In this document: in pieces, positions 34,317-42,808 of the stretch
Layout: each line of letters begins with the position of its first letter
Position numbering within the stretch: position 1 is the stretch's first letter
NCBI GenBank assembly: GCA_963728835.1
Contig: CAVSKZ010000003.1
Location: forward strand, 186,001 to 250,000
From: VRUE01 sp963728835
Lineage (GTDB): Bacteria > Actinomycetota > Thermoleophilia > Solirubrobacterales > 70-9
Reading direction: 5' to 3'
Length of the DNA: 64,000 bases
Program-made: the position numbers and the translations under genes
Notes under the pieces: model-generated
Database searches by the model: none
The model's input: only the letters and a program-made list of their open reading frames with translations
What the model was told of the DNA's origin: nothing

Positions 34317-36533
34317 GTGGTCGAGGAGTTCGACTTCGCGCCAGACGGGAACGGCGGCGACGGCGGCAACGGCGGCGCCGGCAGGGAAGAGGCTTCCCCG
34401 GCGCCGGACGTCGACCGCGAGGCGATCACCCGCGCCTTCGACTTCGCCTGCGATCGCCACGCGGACCAGCTGCGGCGCTCGGGCGACGAGTTCATCACCC
34501 ACCCGGTGGGCGTCGCCCAGATCTGTGCCGGGATGCGGCTCGACACCCAGACTCTCTGCGCCGCGCTCCTGCACGACACGGTCGAGGACACCAGCGCCAG
34601 CCTCGAGGAGATCCGGGCCGAGTTCGGCGCCGAGATAGCGCAGCTCGTCGACGGCGTCACCAAGCTGACCGGAATCACCTTCGAGAGCCGCGACGAGCGC
34701 CAAGCGGAGAACTACCGGAAGATGATGGTGGCGATGGCCACCGACGTCAGGGTGATCCTGATCAAGCTGGCCGACCGCCTTCACAACATGCGCACGCTCG
34801 GTGCGCTGCCCAAGCAAAAGCAGCTGACCAAGGCCCGCGAGACGCTGGAAATCTACGCCCCGCTGGCCCACCGGCTGGGAATCCACGCGATCAAGTGGGA
34901 GCTGGAGGACCTCGCCTTCTCCACCCTGCACCCGCGCAAGTACGCCGAGATCAAGCAGCTCGTCGCCCAGCAGCGCGACGAGCGCGAGAGCTATGTCGAG
35001 GACGCCGGCAGCTTCCTCGCCGGCGAGCTGCGCCAGGTCGGGATCGAGGCGGAGATCTCCGGCCGGGCCAAGCACTTCTACTCGATCTACACGAAGATGA
35101 CCAAGAAGGGGCGCGAGTTCAACGAGATCTTCGACCTCACCGCGATGCGCGTGATCGTCGGCTCGGTCAAGGACTGCTACGGCGCGATCGGCGTCATCCA
35201 CTCGCTCTGGAAGCCGCTGCCCGGTCGCTTCAAGGACTGGGTCGCGATGCCGAAGGCGAACATGTACCAGGCGCTGCACACGACGGTGATCGGTCCCGAG
35301 GGCAAGCCCCTGGAGATCCAGATCCGCACCGAGGAGATGCACAAGCTCGCCGAGTACGGGATCGCCGCGCACGTCGCCTACAAGGAGGGCGAGGTCGAGG
35401 ACCCCCAGCGGGAGAAGATGACCTGGCTGCGGCAGCTGGTCGAGTCCGAGGGGGACCAGGACCCGGCCGAGTTCCTCGAGTCGCTCAAGGTCGACCTCTT
35501 CGAGGAAGAGGTCTTCGTCTTCACCCCGAAGGGCGAGGTGAAGAGCCTCTCGGCCGGCTCGACACCGCTCGACTTCGCATACGCGGTCCACACCGACGTC
35601 GGCCACGCCTGCGTCGGCGCCAAGGTCAACGGCTCGATCGTGCCCCTGCACTACCAGCTGCGCTCGGGCGACATCGTCGAGGTGCTGACCGCGAAGCAGA
35701 AGCGCGGCCCCTCTCGCGACTGGCTGAAGCTGGTGCGGACCAGCCGCGCGCGCAACAAGATCCGCGCCTTCTTCAAGGAGGAGAGCCGCGAGGACGCTGA
35801 GCGCAAGGGGCGCGAGGGCCTCGAGGAAGCCCTGCGCACGCGCGGGCTGCCGATGCAGAAAGTGGCCGCCTCGCCGCTGCTGGTCGACGTGATCCGCGAG
35901 ATGGGCTTCCGCAAGGCGACCGAGTTCTACATCGCCCTCGGCCAGGGCAAGGTCTCGACCAAGGCCGTCGCCAACAAGCTGATGCAGCGGCTGAAAGAGG
36001 GGGAGGCGGTCGAGGAGACAGACCCCCTCGGCCTCTCCAGCCACCGCGAGGAACAGGCCAGGCGGACCAAGGATGCGGCCAACTTCGGGATCAAGGTCAA
36101 GGGCGCCTCGGGCAACGTCGCGGTGCGCCTCGCCAAGTGCTGCCGGCCGGTGCCCGGCGACGAGATCGCCGGCTATGTCTCCCTCGGTCGCGGGATCACC
36201 ATCCACCGCAACGACTGCAAGAACATGAAGGCGCTGAAGCGCGCGCCGGAACGCTTCGTCGACGTCGGCTGGGACGGCGACAACGAGTCCTCATACCGAG
36301 TCGAGCTGCAGATCGACGCCTACGACCGCACTCGCCTGCTCGAGGACCTCTCGCGCACCTTCGCGGAGGCCGGGATCAACATCCTGGGCGCCAGCTGCAT
36401 GACCAAGCACCCGATGGTGAAAAACCGCTTCGTGGTCGAGGTGGGCGACACCGAGCAGCTGAAGGCGTGCATCGCCCGACTGCGAAACGTGGAGTCGGTG
36501 TTCGACGCCTACAGGATCACTCCCGCAGCCTGA
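34317..36533 (+). CDS. relA: bifunctional (p)ppGpp synthetase/hydrolase Rel
   Basis: A ~738-aa Rel protein (start uncertain) that makes and breaks the alarmone (p)ppGpp in the stringent response. Domains in order: HD hydrolase with ALLHDTVEDT and LADRLHNMRTLGAL; synthetase with FDLTAMRVIV, PGRFKDWVAMPKANMYQALH and EIQIRTEEMH; TGS (VFVFTPKGEVKSLSAGSTPL, then DFAYAVHTDVGHACVG); a zinc-finger-like region with CCRPVPGDEIAGYV; and a C-terminal ACT domain. The RFKD motif, rather than EFDD, marks the bifunctional type. GTG 34317 is chosen because no ATG lies near; an acidic Gly-rich N-tail precedes the HD domain. It follows recJ closely, probably in one operon. Confidence 0.92.
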   Translation: MVEEFDFAPDGNGGDGGNGGAGREEASPAPDVDREAITRAFDFACDRHADQLRRSGDEFITHPVGVAQICAGMRLDTQTLCAALLHDTVEDTSASLEEIRAEFGAEIAQLVDGVTKLTGITFESRDERQAENYRKMMVAMATDVRVILIKLADRLHNMRTLGALPKQKQLTKARETLEIYAPLAHRLGIHAIKWELEDLAFSTLHPRKYAEIKQLVAQQRDERESYVEDAGSFLAGELRQVGIEAEISGRAKHFYSIYTKMTKKGREFNEIFDLTAMRVIVGSVKDCYGAIGVIHSLWKPLPGRFKDWVAMPKANMYQALHTTVIGPEGKPLEIQIRTEEMHKLAEYGIAAHVAYKEGEVEDPQREKMTWLRQLVESEGDQDPAEFLESLKVDLFEEEVFVFTPKGEVKSLSAGSTPLDFAYAVHTDVGHACVGAKVNGSIVPLHYQLRSGDIVEVLTAKQKRGPSRDWLKLVRTSRARNKIRAFFKEESREDAERKGREGLEEALRTRGLPMQKVAASPLLVDVIREMGFRKATEFYIALGQGKVSTKAVANKLMQRLKEGEAVEETDPLGLSSHREEQARRTKDAANFGIKVKGASGNVAVRLAKCCRPVPGDEIAGYVSLGRGITIHRNDCKNMKALKRAPERFVDVGWDGDNESSYRVELQIDAYDRTRLLEDLSRTFAEAGINILGASCMTKHPMVKNRFVVEVGDTEQLKACIARLRNVESVFDAYRITPAA

Positions 36534-36568
36534 GCGCTGTTTCTTTTCTGGCCGTTTAGGGTCATGGC

Positions 36569-37657
36569 ATGCAAAAGTCGATCCTGGCGGCGACGCTTGC
36601 GCTCTTCTCCCTCGTCGCGGTCGGCTGCGGCGAGGACTCCTCCTCCAGCGCAGAGAGCTCCCCGATCCCCGTTTCGGAGCGGGTCGACCCGCTTGCCCAC
36701 CGCTACGCGCCGGTCGTCTGGATCCACCCCAACGAGAGGTTCGGGCCGACCGCGGTCGACCGCTTCCTCACCCGCTCCGAGCTGACCTGGCGCACTGCCC
36801 CGCGTCTCAGCCGCGACCCCGATCTCACCGCACGCGGCTCCCTGGCACCCGCCCGGCTTGGATCCGGCTGCTCGGAGCACGGGGCCGGTTGCTATTTCCA
36901 CGCGAGATTCGTCGCGAGCGAGCTCACCCGTCCCCACCACGAGGATCCCTCCAGGGCTCCAGGCCTGATCACCGGGGACGGCTTCTACCTCGACCCCGAC
37001 GACTCGGTGCGAAGGGGCGAAACGCAGGAGCCCGTTCGGGCGCCGGTCTACTACGAGATTCGCAAGGGCGCGGCAACGCGGATCGACTACTGGCTCTTCT
37101 TCGGCTTCAGCCGGCCGAACGAGACGATCGCCGGGGTCAACTTGGCCGCTCCCTTCAGCCATGAGGGCGACTGGGAGAACATCGAGGTGGTCCTGGGCCC
37201 CCGCGGCAGACCTCACGCGGTCCGCTACTTTGGACATGGCCATCCCAGGAGCTTCTCCTGGGCTGAGATCTGCAAGGAGGTGGAGGGTGGCGAAGAAGCC
37301 TGCGGCACGGCCGAGCTGGGCCGGCCGATCGTCTACAGCGCCCTCTTCAGCCATGCCTCCTACGCGACCCCGGCGCAGGGACGCTCGCAGGAGACCAAGG
37401 TCTGTGCCAAGGGCCGCCTCGGTTTCCTCTGCTCGCACGACTTCCGCGGCAAAGGCACGCGCTGGGACCCGCTCGCCCCCGGCGGCGGCTTGCGCGACGC
37501 GCGTCTGCAGCCGTGGTACGGCTTTGGCGGGGCCTGGGGCAGCGCCGGCCTGACCGCGGACACCACCGGTCCGCTGGGACCCTCGCGCTACAAGCTGCCG
37601 GGCGAACCCGACCCCGGCGAACTCGAATCGGTTGCCCCCGAGCAGCCACCTGCTTAG
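36569..37657 (+). CDS. Vps62-like lipoprotein
   Basis: A 362-aa exported lipoprotein. A short signal peptide (LAATLALFSLVAVGC) gives a lipobox VAVGC with Cys near residue 20, followed by a Ser-rich linker. The body matches the bacterial Vps62-type fold: HRYAPVVWIHPNE at the start, YWLFFGFSRPNE, FSHEGDWENIEVVLG, and IVYSALFSHASYATPA. The role of these bacterial proteins is unknown. A short 35-base gap separates it from rel. Confidence 0.8.
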   Translation: MQKSILAATLALFSLVAVGCGEDSSSSAESSPIPVSERVDPLAHRYAPVVWIHPNERFGPTAVDRFLTRSELTWRTAPRLSRDPDLTARGSLAPARLGSGCSEHGAGCYFHARFVASELTRPHHEDPSRAPGLITGDGFYLDPDDSVRRGETQEPVRAPVYYEIRKGAATRIDYWLFFGFSRPNETIAGVNLAAPFSHEGDWENIEVVLGPRGRPHAVRYFGHGHPRSFSWAEICKEVEGGEEACGTAELGRPIVYSALFSHASYATPAQGRSQETKVCAKGRLGFLCSHDFRGKGTRWDPLAPGGGLRDARLQPWYGFGGAWGSAGLTADTTGPLGPSRYKLPGEPDPGELESVAPEQPPA

Positions 37658-37679
37658 GAGGGCCTGGCGTCTCGCTGCG

Positions 37680-38648
37680 TCAGGAGACGACGGTGAGCGC
37701 GCCGGGGTCGACTTTGAGCGTGAGCTCGGTCTTCTCGCCGATGTAGTCGCCGTCCACCTGGATCGGGAAGGGCCGCAGGACTCCGTCCCTGGTCTCGGAG
37801 ATCGAGCGCACGGTTCCCTCCGCGATGCCGGCGAAGTGCTCGATCTGGCGGTGCTTGGCGGCCGGGCCGCGCTCGCCGAAGAGGCGGGCGATCAGGGTCG
37901 GCATGTCGCGCACGGCGGCGCGCTTGAGGACGCCAAGGGCAAGCGTCCCGTCATCGATCGCCACTCCCTCGCAGACCCGCACCGGGCTGCTGGCGAAGTA
38001 TGTGAAGGGGTCGGAGTTCTGGGCCAGAGCGGTGACGCCCTCGGCCTCCCCGCCGTCGCCGGTCAGCACCCGCATCCGCACCGGGTTGATCAGGTAGGAA
38101 CGGTAGAAGGCAGAGACCGTCGCCCAGGTGTAGTAGTAGGGCCCGGCCCGGGACTTCAGCTTCGGGTGCGCGTCGACCCGCTTGACCACGGTGGCGTCGA
38201 TGCCGACCCCGCAGGAGAAGACGAAGTGGCGACCGTCGGCCATGCCGAGGTCGATCTTTCGCGGCTCCCACTCGTCGACCATCGCGAGCAGGTGCTCGGT
38301 TGCGTCGACCACGTCGTTGGGGATGCCCAGGGTGCGGCAGACGACGTTGGTGGAGCCCCCGGGCAGCACCGAGACCGGCACGTCGGTTCCCGCCAGCCCG
38401 TTCGCGACCTCGTTCAGGGTTCCGTCCCCGCCGAAGGCGACGACGATGTCATAGCCGTGGTCCCGAACCTCCCGCCCGATCTCGGTCGCGTGGTTCTGGG
38501 CCTCCGTGTCGACGGTCTCGACCTCGTAGCGCCCCTGCAGCGCATAGACCACGAGGTTCTTCAGCCGGTCCGATACCGTCGTCGCGTACGGGTTGACGAT
38601 GATCAGCATCCGCTTCTTGGCGGAGCGGTGCCTACCCGGTCGCTTCAT
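37680..38648 (-). CDS. diacylglycerol kinase family lipid kinase
   Basis: A 322-aa lipid kinase of the DagK/YegS type, which phosphorylates diacylglycerol or a related lipid. The catalytic motif VVAFGGDGTLNEVANGL lies at about residue 70; SVLPGGSTNVVCRTLGIP and KIDLGMADGRHFVFSCGVGI follow. ATG 38648 gives a basic N-tail; ATG 38612 is an alternative. It overlaps the upstream MBL hydrolase stop by 17 bases and is the last gene of a - strand operon (HIT, phosphomannomutase, MBL, DAG kinase), suggesting envelope lipid or sugar metabolism. Confidence 0.9.
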   Translation of the reverse strand: MKRPGRHRSAKKRMLIIVNPYATTVSDRLKNLVVYALQGRYEVETVDTEAQNHATEIGREVRDHGYDIVVAFGGDGTLNEVANGLAGTDVPVSVLPGGSTNVVCRTLGIPNDVVDATEHLLAMVDEWEPRKIDLGMADGRHFVFSCGVGIDATVVKRVDAHPKLKSRAGPYYYTWATVSAFYRSYLINPVRMRVLTGDGGEAEGVTALAQNSDPFTYFASSPVRVCEGVAIDDGTLALGVLKRAAVRDMPTLIARLFGERGPAAKHRQIEHFAGIAEGTVRSISETRDGVLRPFPIQVDGDYIGEKTELTLKVDPGALTVVS

Positions 38649-39636
38649 AGCGGACCACCTCCCCGTCGTCCACTTCCCTCACGCGCGCTTCGTTGACCAG
38701 GAGGTCGGCGTGGCCGATCACCTCGGAGAGGGTGAGGAAGGCCTGGGTGACGGCGACGTTGCCCCAGATCGCCTGGGCCAGCTCGTAGCCGCTGCGCGGC
38801 TGCTCGGCGATCAGCTTGTGGATCTTCTCCTTGCGACGGTCGTGGCCGGCGATGCGGCTGTCGATCAGGGCGACGTGGTCGGTGATCGGCTCGCCGTGGC
38901 CGGAGAGGACGATCTCGGCCGGCATCTCGCGGGTCTTGCGCATCGACTCGATGTAGGTGACCAGGGCCTGCGGCCGCTCCTTGGAGCCGTCGAGCGGCGG
39001 GGAGATCAGCGGATTCGAGGAGATGTGGGCGATCAAATGGTCGGCGGCGATCAGGATCCGGCGCTCCTCGTCCCAGAAGATCGTGTCGGACGGGCTGTGC
39101 CCCGGGCGATGGAGTGCCTGCAGAACCCGGTCGCGGAAGGGGAGGGACTGACCGTCGCGCAGCGGTTTCGTCACCTCGGCCCGCGAGCCCCAGCCGCGGA
39201 AGCTCCGCGAGACGCTCTGCAGCGCCCGCGCCACCTCTTCGGGAATGCCGTTTCGCAGCATCAGCTCGACTGCGAAGCCGTCCTCGCGCTCGGCGTCCTC
39301 GCTGAAGTTGGCGAGGCGGTCGGCGGCGAGGCCCAGCGCGGCGACCTCGGCGCCGGAGTGCTCGGCGACGATCTCGACCAGGCCGAGGTGGTCGATGTGC
39401 TGGTGGGTGACGATGACGAGCTCGAGGTCGTCGATCGAGTGGCCGCGCTCGCCCAGCTGGGATTGCAGCTCGTCCAGCGCCTTGCCCGAGTTGGGCCCGG
39501 TGTCGACCAGGGTCAGCGGCTCGTCCTCGATCAGGTAGCAGTTGACCCGCCCGACCGCGAACGGGGTCGGGATGCGCAGGCAGTGGATGCCGGCAAGCGC
39601 CGCCTGCTCGAGTGCCTGCTCGGGGGAGAGCGTCAC
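38632..39636 (-). CDS. MBL-fold metallo-hydrolase
   Basis: A 334-aa protein with a metallo-beta-lactamase domain: LTLVDTGPNSGKALDEL, the zinc motif VTHQHIDHLGL, LHRPGHSPSDT and LIAADHLIAH. A C-terminal winged-helix-like part follows (ETREMPAEIVLSGHGEP, then RRKEKIHKLIAEQPRSGYEL and VTQAFLTLSEVIGHADLLVN), as in the RNase-Z/LACTB2-like group of MBL proteins. Substrate unknown. GTG 39636 overlaps the phosphomannomutase stop by four bases. Confidence 0.85.
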   Translation of the reverse strand: MTLSPEQALEQAALAGIHCLRIPTPFAVGRVNCYLIEDEPLTLVDTGPNSGKALDELQSQLGERGHSIDDLELVIVTHQHIDHLGLVEIVAEHSGAEVAALGLAADRLANFSEDAEREDGFAVELMLRNGIPEEVARALQSVSRSFRGWGSRAEVTKPLRDGQSLPFRDRVLQALHRPGHSPSDTIFWDEERRILIAADHLIAHISSNPLISPPLDGSKERPQALVTYIESMRKTREMPAEIVLSGHGEPITDHVALIDSRIAGHDRRKEKIHKLIAEQPRSGYELAQAIWGNVAVTQAFLTLSEVIGHADLLVNEARVREVDDGEVVRYEATG

Positions 39637-41014
39637 GCGCGAATTAGCCCCAGGACCTCGTCGCGCTTAGCCTCCATGTCCTCGCGCGAGACCAGCGACT
39701 CGAGGTTGAGCCGGAGCAGCGGCTCGGTGTTGGAGGGGCGCACGTTGAAGTGCCACTCGGGGTAGTCGACCGAGATTCCGTCGAGGGTCGTCTGCTCGCC
39801 GTCGCCGTAGCGCTCGGCGATCTCGGCCATCTTCGCCTCCTGGTCGGCGACCTCGGAGTTGATCTCGCCGGAGATGAAGTAGCGCGAGCGGAACTCGGCC
39901 ATCAGATCGGCGAGCGAGCGGCCCTCGACCGAGAGCAGCTCCAGCATCAGCAGCGCCGGGATCGTGCCCGAGTCGGCGCACCAGAAGTCGCGGAAGTAGT
40001 AGTGGCCGGAGACCTCGCCGCCGAACGCGGCGCCCTCATCGCGCATCCGGGCCTTGAAGAAGGCATGGCCGACGCGCGAGAGGCCGGAGCGCCCGCCTTC
40101 GGCGGCGACGAGGTCGGGCACGGCGCGGCTGGAGCGAGGGTCGTAGAGGATCGTCGCCCCCGGGCTCTTCGCCAGCGCCGCCCGGGCGAGCAGGGCGCAG
40201 ACGAAGTCGCCGTCGCAGAACTCGCCGCCGCCGTCGATGAAGAAGCAGCGGTCGGCGTCGCCGTCCCAGGCGATGCCGAGGTCGGCGCCGCTCGCCCGCA
40301 CCCGTTCGACGATCATCTGCCGGTTCTCCGGCAGCAATGGGTTGGGCTCGTGGTCGGGGAACTCGCCGTCGGGCTGGAAGTACATCTCCTCCAGGTCGAG
40401 GCCGAGGCCGTGCAGGGTCGGACCGACCATCGGCCCGGCCATGCCGTTGCCGCCGTCGACGACGACTTTCATCGACCTCACCTTGGCGGGGTCGATGAAG
40501 AGAGAGCATGGGCGCGGAACTCGTCCCAGATGTCGACCTCCTCCAGCGAGCCGCCGCCGGGTGCGTGCCCGAGCCCCGCCTCGATCTCCGCCTTCACGTC
40601 GCCGATTCCGGCGTCGCCGGAGAGGGGCAAGGCGCCCTCGCGCACCAGCTTCACCCCGGTGTACGCCTTCGGATTGTGCGAAGCGGTGACCATCGCGCCG
40701 CCGTCGAGCTCGCGCGAGCCGACCAGGTGGTAGAGCATCTCGGTTGCGACCATCCCGGCGTCGAGCACGGTGGCGCCCTCGAAGATCAGGCCGTCCCGCA
40801 GCTCGGCGGCCATCGCCGGCGCGGTGAGGCGCATGTCGCGGCCGAGGCCGATCCGCAGCTCGCCCGTCTGCTTGCCCCGCAAGCGCGCCAGCACGCGGGC
40901 GAAGGCGCGGCCGATCGCGTGCGCGGTCGTCTCGTCCATCTCCTCGCCGTAGAGGCCGCGGATGTCGTAAGCCTTGAAGATGCCGGGAGGCGCCAGCGGT
41001 GCTTTCTCGCTCAA
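39633..41014 (-). CDS. phosphomannomutase/phosphoglucomutase (frameshifted near 40500)
   Basis: A hexose-phosphate mutase of about 459 aa once restored. The first frame (start ATG 41014) carries FKAYDIRGLYGEEMDETTAH and the active-site Ser loop VTASHNPKAYTGVKLV, then ends early at APGGGSLEEVDIWDEFRAHAL. After a net shift of one base at about 40500 the next frame reads FIDPAKVRSMKVVVDGGNGM, GIAWDGDADRCFFIDGGGEF (metal site), FGGEVSGHYYFRDFW (sugar-binding) and VRPSNTEPLLRLNLES (phosphate-binding). All four active-site loops survive, so a sequence error is likely. It makes mannose- or glucose-1-phosphate for polysaccharides. The start overlaps the HIT gene by four bases. Confidence 0.9.
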
Positions 41015-41499
41015 AAAGCCCCCTTCAGCGCCTCGTAGCTCTGCTCGAGCGTCTGCGGCATCACTTTGGTGTCTGCGATCACGGGCATGAAGTTGGTGTC
41101 GCCCCCCCAGCGCGGGACGACGTGCATGTGGATGTGGTGCTCGACCCCGGCGCCGGCTACGCGGCCCTGGTTGAATCCGACGTTGTAGCCATGTGGGTCG
41201 TAGACGTCCTCGAGCCGGCTCATCGCCCGCTGCGCCAGGGCCATCATCTCCGTCACGGTCTCCGCCGGCAGATCCTGGATCCGGCCGACGTGATCGTAGG
41301 GCGCAACCATCAGGTGGCCGTTGGTGTAGGGGAAGAGGTTGAGGAGGACGAAGCAGCTCTCGCCCCTGTGCACGATCAGGGACGCCTCGTCGTCACCCGC
41401 AGCCGGCTTGGCGCAGAAGATGCACTCCTCCTCGATGTCCTTCGCTGCGTCCTTCACGTAGGCGAGGCGCCAGGGCGCCCAGATGCGGAAATTTGCCAC
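41011..41499 (-). CDS. HIT domain protein
   Basis: A 162-aa histidine-triad nucleotide hydrolase/transferase. The signature is HHIHMHVVPRW near residue 120; CIFCAKPAAGD near residue 27 may bind zinc; LNLFPYTNGHLMVAPYDHVG is the usual core. The family hydrolyses AMP-type phosphates; actinobacterial members include Ap4A phosphorylase-like enzymes. It heads the - strand operon and overlaps the mutase start by four bases. Confidence 0.92.
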   Translation of the reverse strand: MANFRIWAPWRLAYVKDAAKDIEEECIFCAKPAAGDDEASLIVHRGESCFVLLNLFPYTNGHLMVAPYDHVGRIQDLPAETVTEMMALAQRAMSRLEDVYDPHGYNVGFNQGRVAGAGVEHHIHMHVVPRWGGDTNFMPVIADTKVMPQTLEQSYEALKGAF

Positions 41500-41511
41500 G
41501 GGGACTGGAGG

Positions 41512-42516
41512 CTATAGCCAACCGCGACGGCGGAAGTAGCCGACCATGCCCACCAGCATCGCGACCATCGCGCCGAGCAGGATCCAGAACGCGGTTGAGT
41601 CTCCCTCGCCCGGGACGTGCACGTTCGCCCCCCAGATGCTGGCGATCAGGGTCAGCGGCAGGACGATGACGCTGATCGAGGTGAGCACGCGGAGGATGTC
41701 GTTGACCCGGTGGGAGATCACCGACTCGTTGGTCTCGGCCAGCGCCCCGACCACCTCCTTGTAGTTCTCCAGCATGTCCCAGATCCGCTCGTGCGCGTCG
41801 ACGATGTCGTCGAAGTAGATCTCCAGGTCGAGGTCGGTCGCGAGGTAGCGCTGCTTGACCTTCTCCAGGTCGCGCAGCACCGGCCGCTGCGGCCGGATCA
41901 CCTTGCGGAAGTTGATGATCTCCTGCTTGACGTTGGAGATGTCGCGCACGACCTCCTCCGAGCGCCCCTCGAAGATGTCGTCCTCGAGCGCGTCCAGCTT
42001 GTTGCCGATCTTGCGCAGCATCGGGAAGCAGTAGTCGAAGCTGTCGTCGACCAGCCGGTAGAGCAGGTAGCCCGAGCCGCGCGAGAAGAGCTGCTCGCGG
42101 AGCTCCTCCTTGGCCCGGCAGCGCTCGAAGAGGTACTCGACCGGCTGCAGCGGCTGGTTGGGGATCGTCACCACGTAGCCGGGCCCGACGAAGAGGTCGA
42201 GCTCGCCCGTGCCCAGCCGCCCGGCGGCGGGGTCGAAGACGGGGAAGTGCAGGACGATGAAGAGGTAGTCGTCGTAGACGTCGATCTTCGGCCGCTGGTT
42301 GCGCGAGAGCACGTCCTCGAGGTCGAGGGCGTGGAAGTCGAAGTTCTGCTCCAGCCACTCGCGCTCCAGCGCGCCCGGCTGCTCGATGTTGACCCAGCGC
42401 AGGCCGGAGGCGTCGATCTGCTCGACGCGGGGTGCCTGCGGCTCAGCCTGCGCGGCGGGGTGGGCCGGCTGGCGCCGCGGGACCCGCCGCAGCCTCGGCT
42501 TCGGAAGGTTCGGCAT
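41512..42516 (-). CDS. CorA-type divalent cation transporter (GAN variant)
   Basis: A 334-aa CorA-like pentameric channel. The N-terminal cytoplasmic domain (LDLEDVLSRNQRPKIDVYDD, YLFIVLHFPVFD) and long coiled helix (RDISNVKQEIINFRKVIRPQ) precede two C-terminal membrane helices (LTSISVIVLPLTLIASIW and FWILLGAMVAMLVGMVGYFR). The pore-loop signature reads WGANV instead of the usual YGMN, so the selectivity filter is changed; the HVPGEG after it is also unlike MPE(L). It would move Mg, Co, Ni or another cation. It lies 12 bases upstream of the HIT operon, and the - strand gene faces away from the SAM riboswitch. Confidence 0.88.
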   Translation of the reverse strand: MPNLPKPRLRRVPRRQPAHPAAQAEPQAPRVEQIDASGLRWVNIEQPGALEREWLEQNFDFHALDLEDVLSRNQRPKIDVYDDYLFIVLHFPVFDPAAGRLGTGELDLFVGPGYVVTIPNQPLQPVEYLFERCRAKEELREQLFSRGSGYLLYRLVDDSFDYCFPMLRKIGNKLDALEDDIFEGRSEEVVRDISNVKQEIINFRKVIRPQRPVLRDLEKVKQRYLATDLDLEIYFDDIVDAHERIWDMLENYKEVVGALAETNESVISHRVNDILRVLTSISVIVLPLTLIASIWGANVHVPGEGDSTAFWILLGAMVAMLVGMVGYFRRRGWL

Positions 42517-42622
42517 CGTTTTGGCCTATCAGCTCGGCGGGCATGGACGCACTAGGTTAGCCGCCGGCCCGAGGGCTGGCTGCACGAGAACGCCCCTGGT
42601 AAGGTTCATGCCTACATAAGCG

Positions 42623-42739
42623 CCACATCAAGAGGGGTGGAGGGACTGGCCCGTAGAAGCCCCGGCAACCATCTCGAACCTTCGGGTTCGGGGCAGGTGC
42701 CAACTCCAGCAGGTCGTCGTAGAGGCCTGGAAGATGTGG
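42623..42739 (+). ncRNA. SAM-I (S-box) riboswitch
   Basis: The core fits SAM-I: AGAGGGGTGGAGGGACTGGC, CCGTAGAAGCCCCGGCAACC, then GGTGCCAACTCCAGCAGG. P1 pairs ccacatc (42623-42629) with gatgtgg (42733-42739). The P3 stem-loop (cgaaccttcgggttcg) is also well formed. SAM-I binding normally turns the gene off. The terminator downstream and an alternative pairing of P1's 3' strand give a clear switching mechanism. It controls the threonine-synthase-like gene and the sulfur carrier. Confidence 0.93.
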
Positions 42740-42754
42740 GGGACGTCCGATCGG

Positions 42755-42784
42755 ACCTCTGCCCCACAAGGCGGAGGTTTTTTC
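42755..42784 (+). terminator. riboswitch-controlled intrinsic terminator
   Basis: The stem acctctgcc (42755-42763) pairs with ggcggaggt (42770-42778) and runs into six Ts. The bases ccccaca (42762-42768), which include part of the stem and loop, can instead pair with the riboswitch's 3' P1 strand and following Gs (tgtgggg, 42735-42741), which would serve as the antiterminator when SAM is absent. This fits the standard SAM-off design. Confidence 0.85.
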
Positions 42785-42808
42785 TTTGGCAATGGAAAGA
42801 GAGATCGG

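Noticed and set aside
34242..36206. A 654-codon open frame on the - strand opposite rel
   Set aside because: It is the antisense of a well-conserved gene. Long antisense frames are expected at this GC content, and the translation is Leu/Asp/Val/Gly-rich without any domain.
31803..36533. A single 1576-residue RecJ-Rel fusion protein
   Set aside because: The frame joins the genes only because recJ is shifted near 33885. RecJ's own C-terminus continues in another frame and stops at 34284, and the segment between the domains is Arg/Gly/Ala-rich shadow translation.
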